A stretch of DNA of 64,000 nt from Mesorhizobium sp. M1E.F.Ca.ET.045.02.1.1 (GTDB lineage: Bacteria; Pseudomonadota; Alphaproteobacteria; Rhizobiales; Rhizobiaceae): assembly GCF_003952485.1 (NCBI RefSeq), contig NZ_CP034447.1, forward strand, positions 2,356,001-2,420,000, in the 5' to 3' direction. Under the pieces are notes generated by a model that had not been told where the DNA came from, did no database searches, and worked only from the letters and a program-made list of their open reading frames with translations. The translations under genes were made by a program, and so were the position numbers. Shown piece by piece: positions 1 to 9,381 of this stretch (position 1 is its first letter; each line of letters starts with the position of its first letter).

Positions 1-956
1 CGGGCAACAACGCGGCCGCTGCCAATGAGCCGACCGAGACGGCCAAGTTCACCCAGCGCCTGACGTCTGATGGCAAAGAGGTCGATCCCGGCCCCGCCGG
101 CGGGCAGGCTACGATCGGCGAAGGCGAATCGGTCGCTGCGCTGACCACGCCGCCGCCGGCCGCAACCGTGCCGCCGCCCGCGCCTGCGACGACGACCCCG
201 CCCGCTGCCGGCACGCCGCCGGGCGCGGCCGCTCAAACGCCGGGCGCAACGCCGCCGGCGCCGGCCGATGCCGCGGCCAATCCGCCCGCGCCGGCTGCCG
301 GCGCTACGCCTCCTGCCGCGGGGACGACACCGCCGGCGGCCGGCACCACGCCACCCGCGTCTGGGACCACGCCCGCGCCCGCGACGGCCGAAGCGACGGT
401 GCCGGTCGGCCAGAAGGCGATCTTCTATGAGGAGCGCACCAGCACGCAGCAGGGCACGGCCGAGCCCGGCAGCATCGTCTGGTCGCTGGTGCAGGAATCG
501 CCGGGCGGCGACCTGCCGCCGGAGCCGGCGATCCGCGCCGAGGCGACGATACCGGGCAAGGACATCCAGCTCAGGATGACCATCCGGCGCAATACCGACC
601 AGACCCTGCCTGCGAGCCACATCATCGAGATGATCTTCCTGACGCCGGAAGGGTTTGACGGCGGCGGCGTCGACAACATCCTGCGCATCGCCATGAAGAG
701 TTCGGAACAGGATGCCGGCAGCCCGCTGATCGGCATCCCGGCCAAGATCGCCGACGGCTTCTTCCTCGTCGCGCTCAACGACACCAAGGCCGACGAGGAC
801 GCGAACCTGACGCTGCTCAGGGGACAGGATTGGATCGACGTGCCGGTGGTCTACAAGACCGGACGCCGTGCGCTGCTCACCATGGAAAAGGGCATCCCCG
901 GCGGGAAGGTTTTTGATGAGGCGCTGAAGGCCTGGGCGACGAAGACGTCGGGTTGA
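1..956 (+). CDS. Proline/alanine-rich conserved hypothetical protein, C-terminal part (5' end outside window)
   Basis: The reading frame is open from base 3 with no stop, so the gene starts before the window; the GTG at 168 lies inside a low-complexity run and is unlikely to be the start. About 50 residues precede a Pro/Ala/Thr-rich linker built from repeats of the type PPAAGTT. A globular domain of about 185 residues follows, beginning near VPVGQKAIFYEE. It has the hydrophobic pattern of a periplasmic beta-rich domain and includes the short motif RRNTDQTLPASH. The layout resembles rhizobial conserved proteins with an N-terminal membrane anchor, a Pro-rich linker and a C-terminal domain of unknown function; I recall such proteins but cannot name a characterised member. 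The anchor itself would lie outside the window. Confidence 0.7.
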   Translation, partial: GNNAAAANEPTETAKFTQRLTSDGKEVDPGPAGGQATIGEGESVAALTTPPPAATVPPPAPATTTPPAAGTPPGAAAQTPGATPPAPADAAANPPAPAAGATPPAAGTTPPAAGTTPPASGTTPAPATAEATVPVGQKAIFYEERTSTQQGTAEPGSIVWSLVQESPGGDLPPEPAIRAEATIPGKDIQLRMTIRRNTDQTLPASHIIEMIFLTPEGFDGGGVDNILRIAMKSSEQDAGSPLIGIPAKIADGFFLVALNDTKADEDANLTLLRGQDWIDVPVVYKTGRRALLTMEKGIPGGKVFDEALKAWATKTSG

Positions 957-1009
957 GGTGGGGGGCGATCCTCGGATTTTTCCGGAGGATCGCAAAACCT
1001 GCTACGGGA

Positions 1010-1252
1010 TCAAAACAGGCGGTACTTGGCCAAGGGCAGGCCGTGGCGCCTGACGTAATCATTCCAGCTATCGATGGCTTCCCTATTCTCATCTTGCCAT
1101 CGACGTGTCTTTTCAGCTGACACCGCCGCCGCGATAGCCGCTTCGGCGATGCTGGAAATGTCTATGCCCAATGCCTTGACGTCCTCGATCAGCCGAGAGT
1201 CAATAGAGAGTCTGACTGATTTTCGCTCAGATCTGGAACCGGGCCGAAGCAT
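1010..1252 (-). CDS. CcdA-like type II antitoxin, apparently without a CcdB partner
   Basis: This encodes an 80-residue protein. The N-terminal half (RKSVRLSIDSRLIEDVKALGIDIS) fits the ribbon-helix-helix DNA-binding part of CcdA. The C-terminal half carries the family signature W..EN..AI..WN.YV..HGLPL..YR, the segment that wraps CcdB. The start is the ATG at 1252, preceded by GGAGG with 8 nt spacing; an in-frame upstream start at 1300 has no ribosome-binding site. In ccdAB operons the toxin gene follows directly, but here only about 50 bp separate the stop from the end of the convergent upstream gene, so no CcdB fits. The gene lies 57 bp downstream of the ABC-F gene on the same strand and could be co-transcribed. 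The family call is firm; the function as a solitary antitoxin or repressor is inference. Confidence 0.75.
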   Translation of the reverse strand: MLRPGSRSERKSVRLSIDSRLIEDVKALGIDISSIAEAAIAAAVSAEKTRRWQDENREAIDSWNDYVRRHGLPLAKYRLF

Positions 1253-1309
1253 GTTGGAGCCTCCGATCGTGCGTATCGTAAAACGCCACGAAGCTCGCAA
1301 GCAAGCGCG

Positions 1310-3130
1310 TCACCCTTCCATCTCCTCCCGCAGCATCTCCAGCTCCAGCCACTCTTCCTCAAGTGCGGCGAGCGTCGTGCGCTCCTTGTCGAGGGCGGCA
1401 ATGGTCTTCTGGAACGAGACCGGATCGCGCTCGTAGAAGGAGGGGTCGGCGATGTTGTTCTCCAGCCGCGAGATCGAGGCCGTCACCGCCTCGATCTTCT
1501 TCGGCAGGGATTCCAGCGCGAATTTCTGCTTGAACGAAAGCTTCTTCGCCGGGCCTTTCGCGGTCGCCTGCTCGCCTTTCGGCGCAGAGCTTGCGTCGGT
1601 GGTTTCGGCCTTCGGCCTTGCTCTGCGTTCCTCGAGCCTCGAGCCGCCGCGCTGCGCCAGCATGTCGGAGTAGCCGCCGGCGTACTCGATCCAGCGGCCG
1701 CTGCCGTCGGGCGCGATCACGCTGGTGACGGTGCGGTCGAGGAAATCGCGGTCGTGGCTGACAAGGATCACCGTTCCGGCAAAGCCGGCGACCAGTTCCT
1801 GCAGCAGTTCCAGCGTCTCCATGTCGAGATCGTTGGTCGGCTCGTCGAGCACCAGGAGGTTCGCCGGCCGCACCAGCACGCGGGCGAGCAGCAGGCGCGC
1901 CCGCTCGCCACCCGAAAGCTCGCGCACCGGCGTGCGCGCCTGCTCCGGCTTGAACAGAAAATCCTTCATGTAGGAGACGACATGGCGCTGCTCGCCATTG
2001 ACCACAAGGTTCTCGCCGCGCCCGTCGGTCAGGTAGTGCGCCAGCGTCTCCTGCGGATCGACGGCCTCGCGCTTCTGGTCGAGCGTCGCGATCTCCAGAT
2101 TGACGCCGAGCCGCACGGAGCCGGCATCCGGCGTCAGCTCGCCGGTCAGCATCTTGAGCAGCGTCGTCTTGCCGGCGCCGTTCGGCCCGACCAGGCCGAC
2201 ACGGTCACCGCGCTGGATGCGGGTCGAGAAACCCTTGACCACGGTGAGGTCGCCGAAGCTTTTGTCGATGGCCTTGGCCTCGATCACCAGCTTGCCGGAT
2301 TCGGCGGCATCGCTCGCCACCATGGTCGCCGTGCCCTCGGCGCCGCGATGGCTGCGGAAACGCTGGCGCATGGCCTGCAGCTCGCCGAGCCGGCGCATGT
2401 TGCGCTTGCGCCTGGCGGTCACGCCATAGCGCAGCCAATGCTCCTCGCGCACGATCTGGCGGCCGAGCTTGTGCTGCTCGCGCTCTTCCTCCTCAAGCAC
2501 CTGGTCGCGCCATTCCTCGAAATGCGCAAAGCCCCTGTCCAGCCGCCGCGTCTGGCCGCGGTCGAGCCAGACGGTGGCGCGCGAGACGCGTTCGAGAAAG
2601 CGGCGGTCGTGCGAGATCAGGATGACGGCCGAGGAGGTGCGGGCAAGCTCCTCTTCCAGCCATTCGATGACCGACAGGTCGAGATGGTTGGTCGGCTCGT
2701 CGAGCAGAAGGATGTCGGGTTCCGGCGCCATGACGCGGGCAAGGGCTGCGCGGCGCGCCTCGCCGCCGGAAAGGTCGTCCGGCCGTTCCTCGCCGGTCAG
2801 GCCGAGATGGTCCATGAGATAGGTGGCGCGATGCGGATCGTCGGCCGGGCCCAGCCCCGCCTCGACATAGGCGCGCACGCTGGCGAAGCCGTCCATGTCG
2901 GGCATTTGCGGCAAATAGCGAACCGTCGCCGAAGGCTGGCGGAAGACCTCGCCGTCCTGCGGCTCGATCAGCCCGGCAGCGATCTTGAGCAGCGTCGACT
3001 TGCCCGAGCCGTTGCGGCCGACCAGCGCGATCTTCTCGCTGGCGGAGGCGCTGAGCGCCGCGCCGTCGAGCAGCGGCGTGCCGCCGAAGGTCAGTTTTAT
3101 GCCGTCGAGATTGAGAAGAGGCGGAGCCAT
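1310..3130 (-). CDS. uup: ABC-F family ATPase, Uup type
   Basis: This is a 606-residue soluble protein with two fused ABC domains and no membrane segments. Domain 1 has Walker A GRNGSGKS (residues 38-45), signature LSGGE (120-124) and Walker B LLLDEPTNHLD (141-151). A basic helical linker rich in Arg/Glu follows. Domain 2 repeats the motifs (GPNGAGKT, LSGGE, LLVLDEPTNDLD). The C-terminal about 70 residues (FKQKFALESLPKKIEAV onward) form the coiled coil typical of Uup. ABC-F proteins act on the ribosome; Uup has been linked to ribosome assembly and to limiting transposon excision. The ATG lies one base after the stop of the thiamine pyrophosphokinase gene, so the two are translationally close and probably in one operon. 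Uup rather than EttA is favoured by the C-terminal coiled coil. Confidence 0.9.
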   Translation of the reverse strand: MAPPLLNLDGIKLTFGGTPLLDGAALSASASEKIALVGRNGSGKSTLLKIAAGLIEPQDGEVFRQPSATVRYLPQMPDMDGFASVRAYVEAGLGPADDPHRATYLMDHLGLTGEERPDDLSGGEARRAALARVMAPEPDILLLDEPTNHLDLSVIEWLEEELARTSSAVILISHDRRFLERVSRATVWLDRGQTRRLDRGFAHFEEWRDQVLEEEEREQHKLGRQIVREEHWLRYGVTARRKRNMRRLGELQAMRQRFRSHRGAEGTATMVASDAAESGKLVIEAKAIDKSFGDLTVVKGFSTRIQRGDRVGLVGPNGAGKTTLLKMLTGELTPDAGSVRLGVNLEIATLDQKREAVDPQETLAHYLTDGRGENLVVNGEQRHVVSYMKDFLFKPEQARTPVRELSGGERARLLLARVLVRPANLLVLDEPTNDLDMETLELLQELVAGFAGTVILVSHDRDFLDRTVTSVIAPDGSGRWIEYAGGYSDMLAQRGGSRLEERRARPKAETTDASSAPKGEQATAKGPAKKLSFKQKFALESLPKKIEAVTASISRLENNIADPSFYERDPVSFQKTIAALDKERTTLAALEEEWLELEMLREEMEG

Positions 3131-3131
3131 G

Positions 3132-3779
3132 TCAGCTTTCGGGAAGAGGATAAGGGTGGGCCAGAAGCAGCGCCCGGCCGCGCTCGAGCGCGATCTCGAG
3201 CCGTCCCTTGACCTCGTTCGATATAGTGAGCGAGGAGCCGAACGCCACCTTGACGCGATCGAGCGGCCATTTTGCGCCGGTGACCGTCAGGCCGGTGAGA
3301 TCGGAGAAGCCCTGCACCGAAAACAGCGTGCCGTCGGCATAGTCGAAGCCGGCTGGTTTCCCCGGCAGGATGGGGACACCTTCCTGTGCGCCGCTGGTCA
3401 GCAGAATATTGGTGCCGGCCTCGGCCAGCCGAAGCCCAAGCGCCAGATGCAGAAAGGCATGGTCCGCGCGCCTGCCGCCGAAGGCGCCGGCCAGCACCAG
3501 GCTGGTGGCGCCGCGCGCGAGCGCTTCGGCGATTGCGAGCTCGCCGTCAGTCATGTCCTTCTCGGCCGGGAAGATCTTGCGCGGCACGGCGGCCAGATCC
3601 TCCGGCAGGTCCGCGGGCACCGAATCGAAATCGCCGACCCAGAGCTCCGGCACGAGGCCAAGCATGCGGGCATGGCCGATGCCGCCGTCGGCGGCGATGA
3701 CGCGCGAGCCTTCGATCTGGCGATCGAGCCGAGGCGTGCGGACGAGTTCGCCGCCAAGCAGGATGGTGAATGTGCCCAT
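3132..3779 (-). CDS. Thiamine diphosphokinase (thiamine pyrophosphokinase)
   Basis: This encodes 215 residues. The product transfers pyrophosphate from ATP to thiamine, giving thiamine diphosphate in one step, the final use of imported thiamine. The family motifs are visible: AADGG near residue 35, WVGDFDS near residue 52, and the FPAEKDMTD segment that binds ATP/Mg. The C-terminal half has the beta-sandwich pattern of the thiamine-binding domain ([16 protein letters not shown]). The start is the ATG at 3779, which gives the usual [12 protein letters not shown] beginning; the 30 in-frame codons upstream look non-coding. It is divergent from the riboswitch-controlled thiBPQ importer, so uptake and activation of thiamine sit back to back. 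The riboswitch lies on the opposite strand and does not control this gene directly. Confidence 0.9.
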   Translation of the reverse strand: MGTFTILLGGELVRTPRLDRQIEGSRVIAADGGIGHARMLGLVPELWVGDFDSVPADLPEDLAAVPRKIFPAEKDMTDGELAIAEALARGATSLVLAGAFGGRRADHAFLHLALGLRLAEAGTNILLTSGAQEGVPILPGKPAGFDYADGTLFSVQGFSDLTGLTVTGAKWPLDRVKVAFGSSLTISNEVKGRLEIALERGRALLLAHPYPLPES

Positions 3780-3929
3780 GGCCGTCGCCCTTACCAGCCC
3801 CGCCCGCGAAACGGAAGCCGGGCGCATCCAAACGGAACGGCGCTCGTTACGGAGTAAGCCGTGATGCATTGGATGCCCGGCAACTTCCGCTTGCGCGCCG
3901 CTTCGGCCGGGCCTATGTCTCGAAGCGCT

Positions 3930-4028
3930 CTAACGGGGTGCCGGACGCTGACTTTCGCGAACCGGCTGAGAGGCAACAAAGCCAACCCGCTGAACCTGAT
4001 CCGGTTTGTACCGGCGGAGGGATTAGAC
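3930..4028 (+). promoter_or_regulatory. TPP riboswitch (THI element) upstream of thiB
   Basis: The segment carries the conserved thi-box pieces in order: ACGGGGTGCC in the 5' arm, GGCTGAGAGG in the pyrimidine-sensing arm, and ACCTGATCC followed by GGTTTGTACCGGCGGAGGGA in the pyrophosphate-sensing arm. The order and spacing match the established TPP aptamer. It lies about 50 nt upstream of the thiB ATG, so it would switch off the importer when TPP is plentiful. Confidence 0.95.
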
Positions 4029-4044
4029 GTCTCGGACCATCCGA

Positions 4045-4078
4045 CGCCTCAATTCCTTTAACACGAACGAAGGAGGCG
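4045..4078 (+). promoter_or_regulatory. Possible Shine-Dalgarno-sequestering stem of the thiB riboswitch
   Basis: CGCCTC at 4045-4050 is the exact complement of GAGGCG at 4073-4078, which overlaps the thiB ribosome-binding site (AAGGAGG). The 6 bp stem would hide the site. There is no terminator with a T-run between aptamer and gene, so control of translation rather than transcription is the better guess. Only the complementarity is seen. Confidence 0.4.
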
Positions 4079-4081
4079 CCG

Positions 4082-5092
4082 ATGCGCTCACTATGGTCCC
4101 AGCTTATTCTCGCAACCGGCTTGGTTTCGCTGCTGGCGGGTCTCGGGCCCGCCGAGGCGAAGGACAAGCTCGCTGTCTATACCTATGAAAGCTTCACCGC
4201 CGACTGGGGTCCTGGACCCGCGGTGAAGAAGGAATTCGAGGCCGAATGCGGCTGCGACCTCGAATTCGTCTCGGTCGCCGACGGCGTGGCATTGCTCAAT
4301 CGCGTCAAGCTGGAAGGCGCCGGCACCAAGGCCGATGTCGTGCTCGGCCTCGACACCAACCTGACGGCGGACGCCAAGGCGAGCGGCCTGTTCGTGCCGC
4401 ATGGCGAAGTGTCCGGCATCAACGTGCCCGGCGGCTGGAGCGACGATACCTTCGTGCCCTTCGACTACGGCTATTTCGCCGTCGTCTACGACACTGAGAA
4501 GCTGAAGAGCCCGCCGAAAAGCCTGAAGGAGCTAGTCGAGGGCAGCGCCTCCGACAAGATCGTCATCCAGGATCCGCGCACCTCGACGCCGGGCCTCGGC
4601 CTGCTTCTCTGGGTGAAGTCGGTCTATGGCGACAAGGCGCCGGAAGCCTGGGCGAAGCTGAAGCAGAAGGTGCTGACCGTGACGCCGGGCTGGAGCGAGG
4701 CCTACGGCCTGTTCACCAAGGGTGAGGCGCCGATGGTGCTCTCCTACACCACCTCGCCGGCCTATCACATGGTGGCGGAGAACACCGAACGCTACCAGGC
4801 GGCGTCCTTCGAGGAAGGAGAATACCTGCAAATCGAAGTCGCCGGCGTCACCAAGACGGGCGCGAAGAACCCGCTGGCGGAAAAGTTCATCGCTTTCATG
4901 ACCGGGCCGAAATTCCAGGACGTCATCCCGGAGACCAACTGGATGTTCCCGGCCGGCAAGACCGACAAGCCGCTCAATCCGGCCTTCGACAAGCTGGTGA
5001 AGCCGACCAAGACCTTGCTGTTCAGTCCCGAGGAGGTCGCGGCCAACCGCAAAGCCTGGGTGGATGAGTGGCTGGCGGCGATGAGCAAGTAG
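4082..5092 (+). CDS. thiB: Thiamine ABC transporter, periplasmic substrate-binding protein ThiB
   Basis: This is a 336-residue secreted protein that binds thiamine (and TMP/TPP in the family) in the periplasm and delivers it to ThiPQ. The N terminus [22 protein letters not shown] is a signal peptide with cleavage after PAEA. The mature protein begins [20 protein letters not shown], the usual ThiB opening, and later has [10 protein letters not shown] and the substrate-site-like [20 protein letters not shown]. The ATG at 4082 follows a strong AAGGAGG; an open frame upstream runs through the riboswitch and is not coding. It is first in a thiB-thiP-thiQ set, separated from thiP by a 160 bp palindromic repeat. 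Regulation is by the TPP riboswitch just upstream. Confidence 0.95.
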   Translation: MRSLWSQLILATGLVSLLAGLGPAEAKDKLAVYTYESFTADWGPGPAVKKEFEAECGCDLEFVSVADGVALLNRVKLEGAGTKADVVLGLDTNLTADAKASGLFVPHGEVSGINVPGGWSDDTFVPFDYGYFAVVYDTEKLKSPPKSLKELVEGSASDKIVIQDPRTSTPGLGLLLWVKSVYGDKAPEAWAKLKQKVLTVTPGWSEAYGLFTKGEAPMVLSYTTSPAYHMVAENTERYQAASFEEGEYLQIEVAGVTKTGAKNPLAEKFIAFMTGPKFQDVIPETNWMFPAGKTDKPLNPAFDKLVKPTKTLLFSPEEVAANRKAWVDEWLAAMSK

Positions 5093-5127
5093 AGTCCGGC
5101 TAGTTCTCGAAAGATGGTTGCTCTACG

Positions 5128-5287
5128 GCGCCCCCCTCTGTCCTGCCGGACATCTCCCCCTCAAGGGGGGAGATTGGCTGTCACCTCGACTTTCGCCAAT
5201 CTCAAACGTTGCAGGACCGAGCGGGGCGTTCGAACTTCCAATCTCCCCCCTAGAGGGGGAGATGTCCGGCAGGACAGAGGGGGGCGC
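5128..5287. repeat. Palindromic intergenic element between thiB and thiP
   Basis: The left arm 5128-5177 and right arm 5238-5287 are near-perfect inverted copies of about 50 bp each. Each arm also contains an internal C-run/G-run hairpin. The roughly 60 bp core contains TTCGCCAAT at 5192-5200, shared with elements near 13.1 and 40.5 kb. The form is that of rhizobial intergenic mosaic elements. It splits an operon and would form a long stem in the mRNA. Confidence 0.85.
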
Positions 5288-5330
5288 GAAGGAACGCGGC
5301 GTCGGCTAGCTCACGCCCAGATGGTGCCGC

Positions 5331-6950
5331 GTGCAGCCCGCGCGCTCTGACTCCCGCATCAGCGCTGGCGTCATCGCCCTCGCGGCAATCGCCTTGCTCA
5401 TCGGCGGCGCCTTCGCCGGCCTCGCGCTGGAAGGCGCGCACGATCCATCCGGCGCTGTCGCTGCCTTCGACGGCTATCTCCTGCGCGTCGCCCGCTTCAC
5501 GCTTTGGCAGGCGCTGCTGTCGACACTGCTGTCGGTCGCGCCGGCGCTGCTGGTGGCACGCGCCCTGTCCAGGCATCCGGGCTTTCCGGGGCGTCGCCTG
5601 ATCCTGCAGCTCTTCACCGTGCCGCTGGCGCTGCCGGCCATCGTCGCCGCCCTTGGTGTGCTGGCGCTCTACGGCCATGCCGGCTATTTTGCCGGCGTTC
5701 TCGTCAGGTTCGGCAGCGGTGAATGGCCTGGCATTTACGGCCTGTCCGGCATTCTGATCGCGCATGTCTTCTTCAACCTGCCCTTGGCCACGCGCCTGTT
5801 CCTCGAGGCGTTGGGCACGGTGCCCGCCGACCAGTGGCGGCTGGCGAGCCAGCTCGGCATGGGCGCCTGTCCGGCATTGCGGTTGATCGAATGGCCGGCG
5901 TTGCGCACGGCCTTGCCGGGCGTCGCCGGGCTGGTGTTCATGCTCTGCATCACTTCCTTCACCATCGTGCTGACGCTCGGCGGCGGACCTGCCGCCACGA
6001 CTTTGGAAGTCGCCATCTATCAGGCGCTGCGCTTCGATTTCGATCCGGCCCGGGCGGTGGTGCTGACGCTGCTGCAGATCGGCCTGACCTTCGTCATCGT
6101 CGCTCTGCTCACGCGGCTCGGCGCCAATACGGTCGGCGATGCCAATCTGCCGGTAGCGCCGCGCCGCTATCTTGCGACAGGCAAGGCTGAAACGGTGATG
6201 AACGCCGGCCTGATCGTACTTGCCTTGCTGTTCGTCGCCGGACCGATGGCGGCGACCGTGCTGGCTGGATTGGACGCAGACCTTGGCCGGCTGGCCGACG
6301 AGGAGGCCGTGCGCCGTGCGACGCTCACCAGCGCCACGCTCTCTTTCCTCTCGGCGCTGCTTTCGGTGACGCTGTCGCTCTCGCTCATCGCGGCCCGGCG
6401 CGCGCTGGCCTTGCGGCGCCGCGAGGGCAGCGCCATGTCGCTGCTCGAACATGCCACCGACACCGGCGCCGGTTTCGTGCTCGTCGTGCCGCCGATCGTG
6501 GTCGGCGCCGGCTGGTTCCTGGCCTTGCGCGGCTTCACGGACGTGTTCGCCGTCGCACCCGTCATGGTCGTCGCCGTCAATGCGGTGATGGCGATGCCTT
6601 TCGCCATCCGCGCCGTTCGCCCCGCTTACGACGCGGCGAGCGAGCGCCATGAGCGGCTTTGCCTGGCGCTCGGCATTTCCGGCTGGAGCCGGCTGAGCCT
6701 GGTCGATTGGCCGTCGCTCAGGCGGCCCTTGGCGACCGGCTTTGCCTTCGCCATGGCGCTTTCGCTTGGCGATCTCGGCGTGATTGCGCTGTTCGGCAGC
6801 GATTCGGTGCAGACCTTGCCCTATCTTCTGCTGGCGCGCATGGGCAGCTACCGGACCGCCGATGCCGCGGGGCTGGCCTTGCTGCTCGGCCTCGTCTGCC
6901 TGATGCTGGTGGTCGCCGCCGACTGGCTGGGGCGGGAAGCAAAGGCATGA
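5331..6950 (+). CDS. thiP: Thiamine ABC transporter permease ThiP
   Basis: This 539-residue integral membrane protein consists of two fused permease halves, each with about six hydrophobic segments and an EAA-type loop that contacts ThiQ ([20 protein letters not shown] in the first half, [16 protein letters not shown] in the second). The length matches ThiP of other proteobacteria (about 530). It forms the channel for thiamine across the inner membrane. The start is taken as the GTG at 5331, which gives a short cytoplasmic tail before the first helix; no strong ribosome-binding site is visible and the palindrome ends only 43 bp upstream, so the start is uncertain. Its TGA overlaps the thiQ ATG. 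Confidence 0.92.
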   Translation: MQPARSDSRISAGVIALAAIALLIGGAFAGLALEGAHDPSGAVAAFDGYLLRVARFTLWQALLSTLLSVAPALLVARALSRHPGFPGRRLILQLFTVPLALPAIVAALGVLALYGHAGYFAGVLVRFGSGEWPGIYGLSGILIAHVFFNLPLATRLFLEALGTVPADQWRLASQLGMGACPALRLIEWPALRTALPGVAGLVFMLCITSFTIVLTLGGGPAATTLEVAIYQALRFDFDPARAVVLTLLQIGLTFVIVALLTRLGANTVGDANLPVAPRRYLATGKAETVMNAGLIVLALLFVAGPMAATVLAGLDADLGRLADEEAVRRATLTSATLSFLSALLSVTLSLSLIAARRALALRRREGSAMSLLEHATDTGAGFVLVVPPIVVGAGWFLALRGFTDVFAVAPVMVVAVNAVMAMPFAIRAVRPAYDAASERHERLCLALGISGWSRLSLVDWPSLRRPLATGFAFAMALSLGDLGVIALFGSDSVQTLPYLLLARMGSYRTADAAGLALLLGLVCLMLVVAADWLGREAKA

Positions 6951-7735
6951 CAACGGCGAACATTGGCATTGCGGCGCAGAAGGGACTGGCTGTCGCGCTG
7001 GATGGCGTCTCGTTCAGCTATGGCGAGGCATCCTTCCGCTTCGATGCCGAATTCGCCGCCGGCAGGATCACCGCCATCATGGGGCCGAGCGGGTCGGGCA
7101 AGTCGACGCTGCTCAATCTGATCGCCGGGTTCGAAGCGCCGAACGCGGGCAAGGTGCTGATCGGCGGGGCCGATGTCGGCAACACGCCGCCTTCGGCGCG
7201 GCCGGTATCGATGGTGTTCCAGGAAAACAATTTGTTTGCCCACCTTTCGGTCGAAAGCAATGTCGGGCTCGGTCGCTCGCCGTCGCTCAAGCTCACCTCC
7301 GCCGACCACCGCGCGGTCGCGGAAGCGCTGGCGCGCGTCGGCCTTGCCGGCAAGGAAAAGCGGCTGCCACGCGAACTTTCCGGCGGCGAGCGGCAGCGCG
7401 TCTCGCTGGCGAGGGTGCTCTTACGCGACCGGCCCGTGCTTCTGCTCGACGAGCCCTTTGCCTCGCTCGGACCGGCACTGCGCGACGACATGCTCGATCT
7501 CGTGGCCGGCATCCATGCCGAGCGGCACATGACCGTGCTTTTCGTCACGCACCAGCCGGACGATGCCCGCCGCATCGGCGAGAACATGGCATTTCTGGAC
7601 GAAGGAAGGATCGCCGCGACCGGACCGGCCGCGGATTTCTTCGGCCGGTCTGGACCGGACGCCTTCCGGCGCTATATCGGCGATCGAGGCGGCAGCGTTG
7701 CCGGATCACAACATATTGCCCGGAAGCGGACATAA
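6947..7735 (+). CDS. thiQ: Thiamine ABC transporter ATP-binding protein ThiQ
   Basis: This 262-residue ATPase energises ThiBP. It has Walker [11 protein letters not shown]-loop [12 protein letters not shown], signature [15 protein letters not shown] and Walker [13 protein letters not shown] followed by the H-loop FVTHQP. The Walker B-D-loop form EPFASLGP is typical for ThiQ. The ATG at 6947 overlaps the thiP stop in ATGA, indicating translational coupling. An open frame upstream of this ATG is the shadow of thiP. It is last in the operon; the next gene starts 154 bp downstream. Confidence 0.93.
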   Translation: MTTANIGIAAQKGLAVALDGVSFSYGEASFRFDAEFAAGRITAIMGPSGSGKSTLLNLIAGFEAPNAGKVLIGGADVGNTPPSARPVSMVFQENNLFAHLSVESNVGLGRSPSLKLTSADHRAVAEALARVGLAGKEKRLPRELSGGERQRVSLARVLLRDRPVLLLDEPFASLGPALRDDMLDLVAGIHAERHMTVLFVTHQPDDARRIGENMAFLDEGRIAATGPAADFFGRSGPDAFRRYIGDRGGSVAGSQHIARKRT

Positions 7736-7889
7736 TTTACGCTCAAACCGGCAGCGGGCGATCCGGCGTTTGCTTGCCTTGTCCGGGGGAGTGTGGCTAG
7801 GTCCGGCCATACCGGCCCGGGGGCCGGGCTGATTTGCCGAGAAATTTGGAAAGGAAGCCGATCTGCCGAGCGGCGCGGAGAGAGTTTGG

Positions 7890-9359
7890 ATGAGGCCGCT
7901 GACGCGATTCTTCGCGTTGGCCAGCTTTGCCGTGACGCTGGCGAGCTGCCAGATGTTCACGCCGCCGGATGTGCAGGAATCCGGCTTCCAGCCCTCCGAC
8001 AAGCCGATCACGGTCGACAATGTCGTCGCCAATGCCAAGCTCGCCGACATGGCGAAGGCGCAGCATCCGCGGATTCTTGCCACCTATGGCGGCGAATATT
8101 CCGATCCCAAGCTCGAGCGCATGGTCGCCAAGGTCGTCGGCAATTTGACGGTGGTGTCGGCCAACCCGACGCAGACCTATCGCATCACCATCCTCAATTC
8201 GCCCAACGTCAACGCCTTCGCGCTGCCGGGCGGCTATCTCTACGTCACGCGCGGGCTGCTGGCTCTGGCCAACGACTCCTCCGAGCTTGCCGCCGTCATC
8301 GCGCATGAGATGGGCCACGTCACCGCGAATCACGGCCTGCAGCGGCAACAGCTCGAGGCCGAGGAAGGCCTGGCGACCAAGGTTGTCTCCGATGTGCTCG
8401 GCGACAGCCCGACCGCCAAGGCGGCGCTGATCCGCGGCAAGCTGAAGCTCGCGCAATTCTCGCGCAATCAGGAACTGCAGGCCGACGCCATCGGCATCAA
8501 GTCGATCGGCGAGGCAGGCTATGATCCGTACGCGGCCGGCCGCTTCCTGCAGTCGATGTCCGCCTATACCGATTTCCGCTCGGTCAGCGGCGCCACCGAT
8601 GCCAGCCTCGACTTCCTGGCGACGCACCCCAACACGCCGCAGCGTATCGATCTGGCGCAGCGGCTTGCCCGCAACTTTGGCCCGCCTGGCGTCGGCACGC
8701 GCGACCGCGATGCCTTCCTCGCCGGCATAGACGGGTTGCTCTACGGCGATACGCCGGAAGAGGGCTATGTGCGCGGCCAGACCTTCATGCATCCCGGCCT
8801 TGGCGTCTCGTTCTCGGTGCCGGACGGCTTCGTCATCGACAATTCGGCGGCCGCGGTGACCGCGACCGGACCTGGCGATATCGCCATCCGCTTCGACGGC
8901 GTGGCGATCGACAAGTCGGTGTCGCTGACCGATTACATCCGCAGCGGCTGGGTCGCCGGACTGGACGACACCAGCGTGCGCCAGGAAACGGTCAACGGCA
9001 ACGAAGCCGCGATGGCGCATGCCAGCGCGCAAGGGTGGCAGTTCGATATCGCAGTCATCCGCGCCGGCGGGCAGGTCTATCGCTTGCTGACTGCGGCACC
9101 TTCGGCCAGCACCGCGCTGGAGCCGGTCGCGCGTTCGGTCAGCGGTTCGTTCCGTACATTGAGCGCGGCCGAGAAGGCGGCGCTGAAGCCGCTGCACATC
9201 AGGGTGGTCACCGTGCAGCCGGGCCAGAACATGGGCACGCTCGCGGCGCAAATGGTCGGCGTCGACCGCAAGCTCGACCTCTTCCGCGTACTGAACGCGA
9301 TGTCGCCGGGCGCGACGGTGTCGGCCGGCGACAAGGTCAAGATCGTCACCGACAGGTAA
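7890..9359 (+). CDS. M48-family zinc metalloprotease lipoprotein
   Basis: This encodes 489 residues. The N terminus is a lipoprotein signal peptide with lipobox LASC, the lipidated Cys being residue 20. The zinc motif HEMGH lies at 139-143, and the third ligand is in ELQADAIGIK near residue 195, as in M48 peptidases. A further domain follows, and the last about 60 residues (LKPLHIRVVTVQPGQNMGTLAAQM to the end) resemble a LysM-like or peptidase-associated binding module. In Gram-negative bacteria such proteins (BepA/LoiP group) act in the periplasm on misfolded outer-membrane proteins. The start at 7890 follows GGAGAGAG. It is convergent with the sigma factor gene; the two stops are 22 bp apart. 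Confidence 0.88.
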   Translation: MRPLTRFFALASFAVTLASCQMFTPPDVQESGFQPSDKPITVDNVVANAKLADMAKAQHPRILATYGGEYSDPKLERMVAKVVGNLTVVSANPTQTYRITILNSPNVNAFALPGGYLYVTRGLLALANDSSELAAVIAHEMGHVTANHGLQRQQLEAEEGLATKVVSDVLGDSPTAKAALIRGKLKLAQFSRNQELQADAIGIKSIGEAGYDPYAAGRFLQSMSAYTDFRSVSGATDASLDFLATHPNTPQRIDLAQRLARNFGPPGVGTRDRDAFLAGIDGLLYGDTPEEGYVRGQTFMHPGLGVSFSVPDGFVIDNSAAAVTATGPGDIAIRFDGVAIDKSVSLTDYIRSGWVAGLDDTSVRQETVNGNEAAMAHASAQGWQFDIAVIRAGGQVYRLLTAAPSASTALEPVARSVSGSFRTLSAAEKAALKPLHIRVVTVQPGQNMGTLAAQMVGVDRKLDLFRVLNAMSPGATVSAGDKVKIVTDR

Positions 9360-9381
9360 GCCCGCGACTGCGGTTCATATT

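Noticed and set aside
1754..3211. Open frame of 485 codons on the plus strand
   Set aside because: It is antisense to the ABC-F gene, with a composition rich in Arg, His and Gln and no recognisable domain.
5250..6953. Open frame of 567 codons on the minus strand
   Set aside because: It is antisense to thiP, has a Gln/Arg/His-rich nonsense composition, and thiP shows clear membrane segments and family motifs.
7797..9251. Open frame of 484 codons on the minus strand
   Set aside because: It is antisense to the M48 protease, which has a lipobox and the zinc motif in frame.
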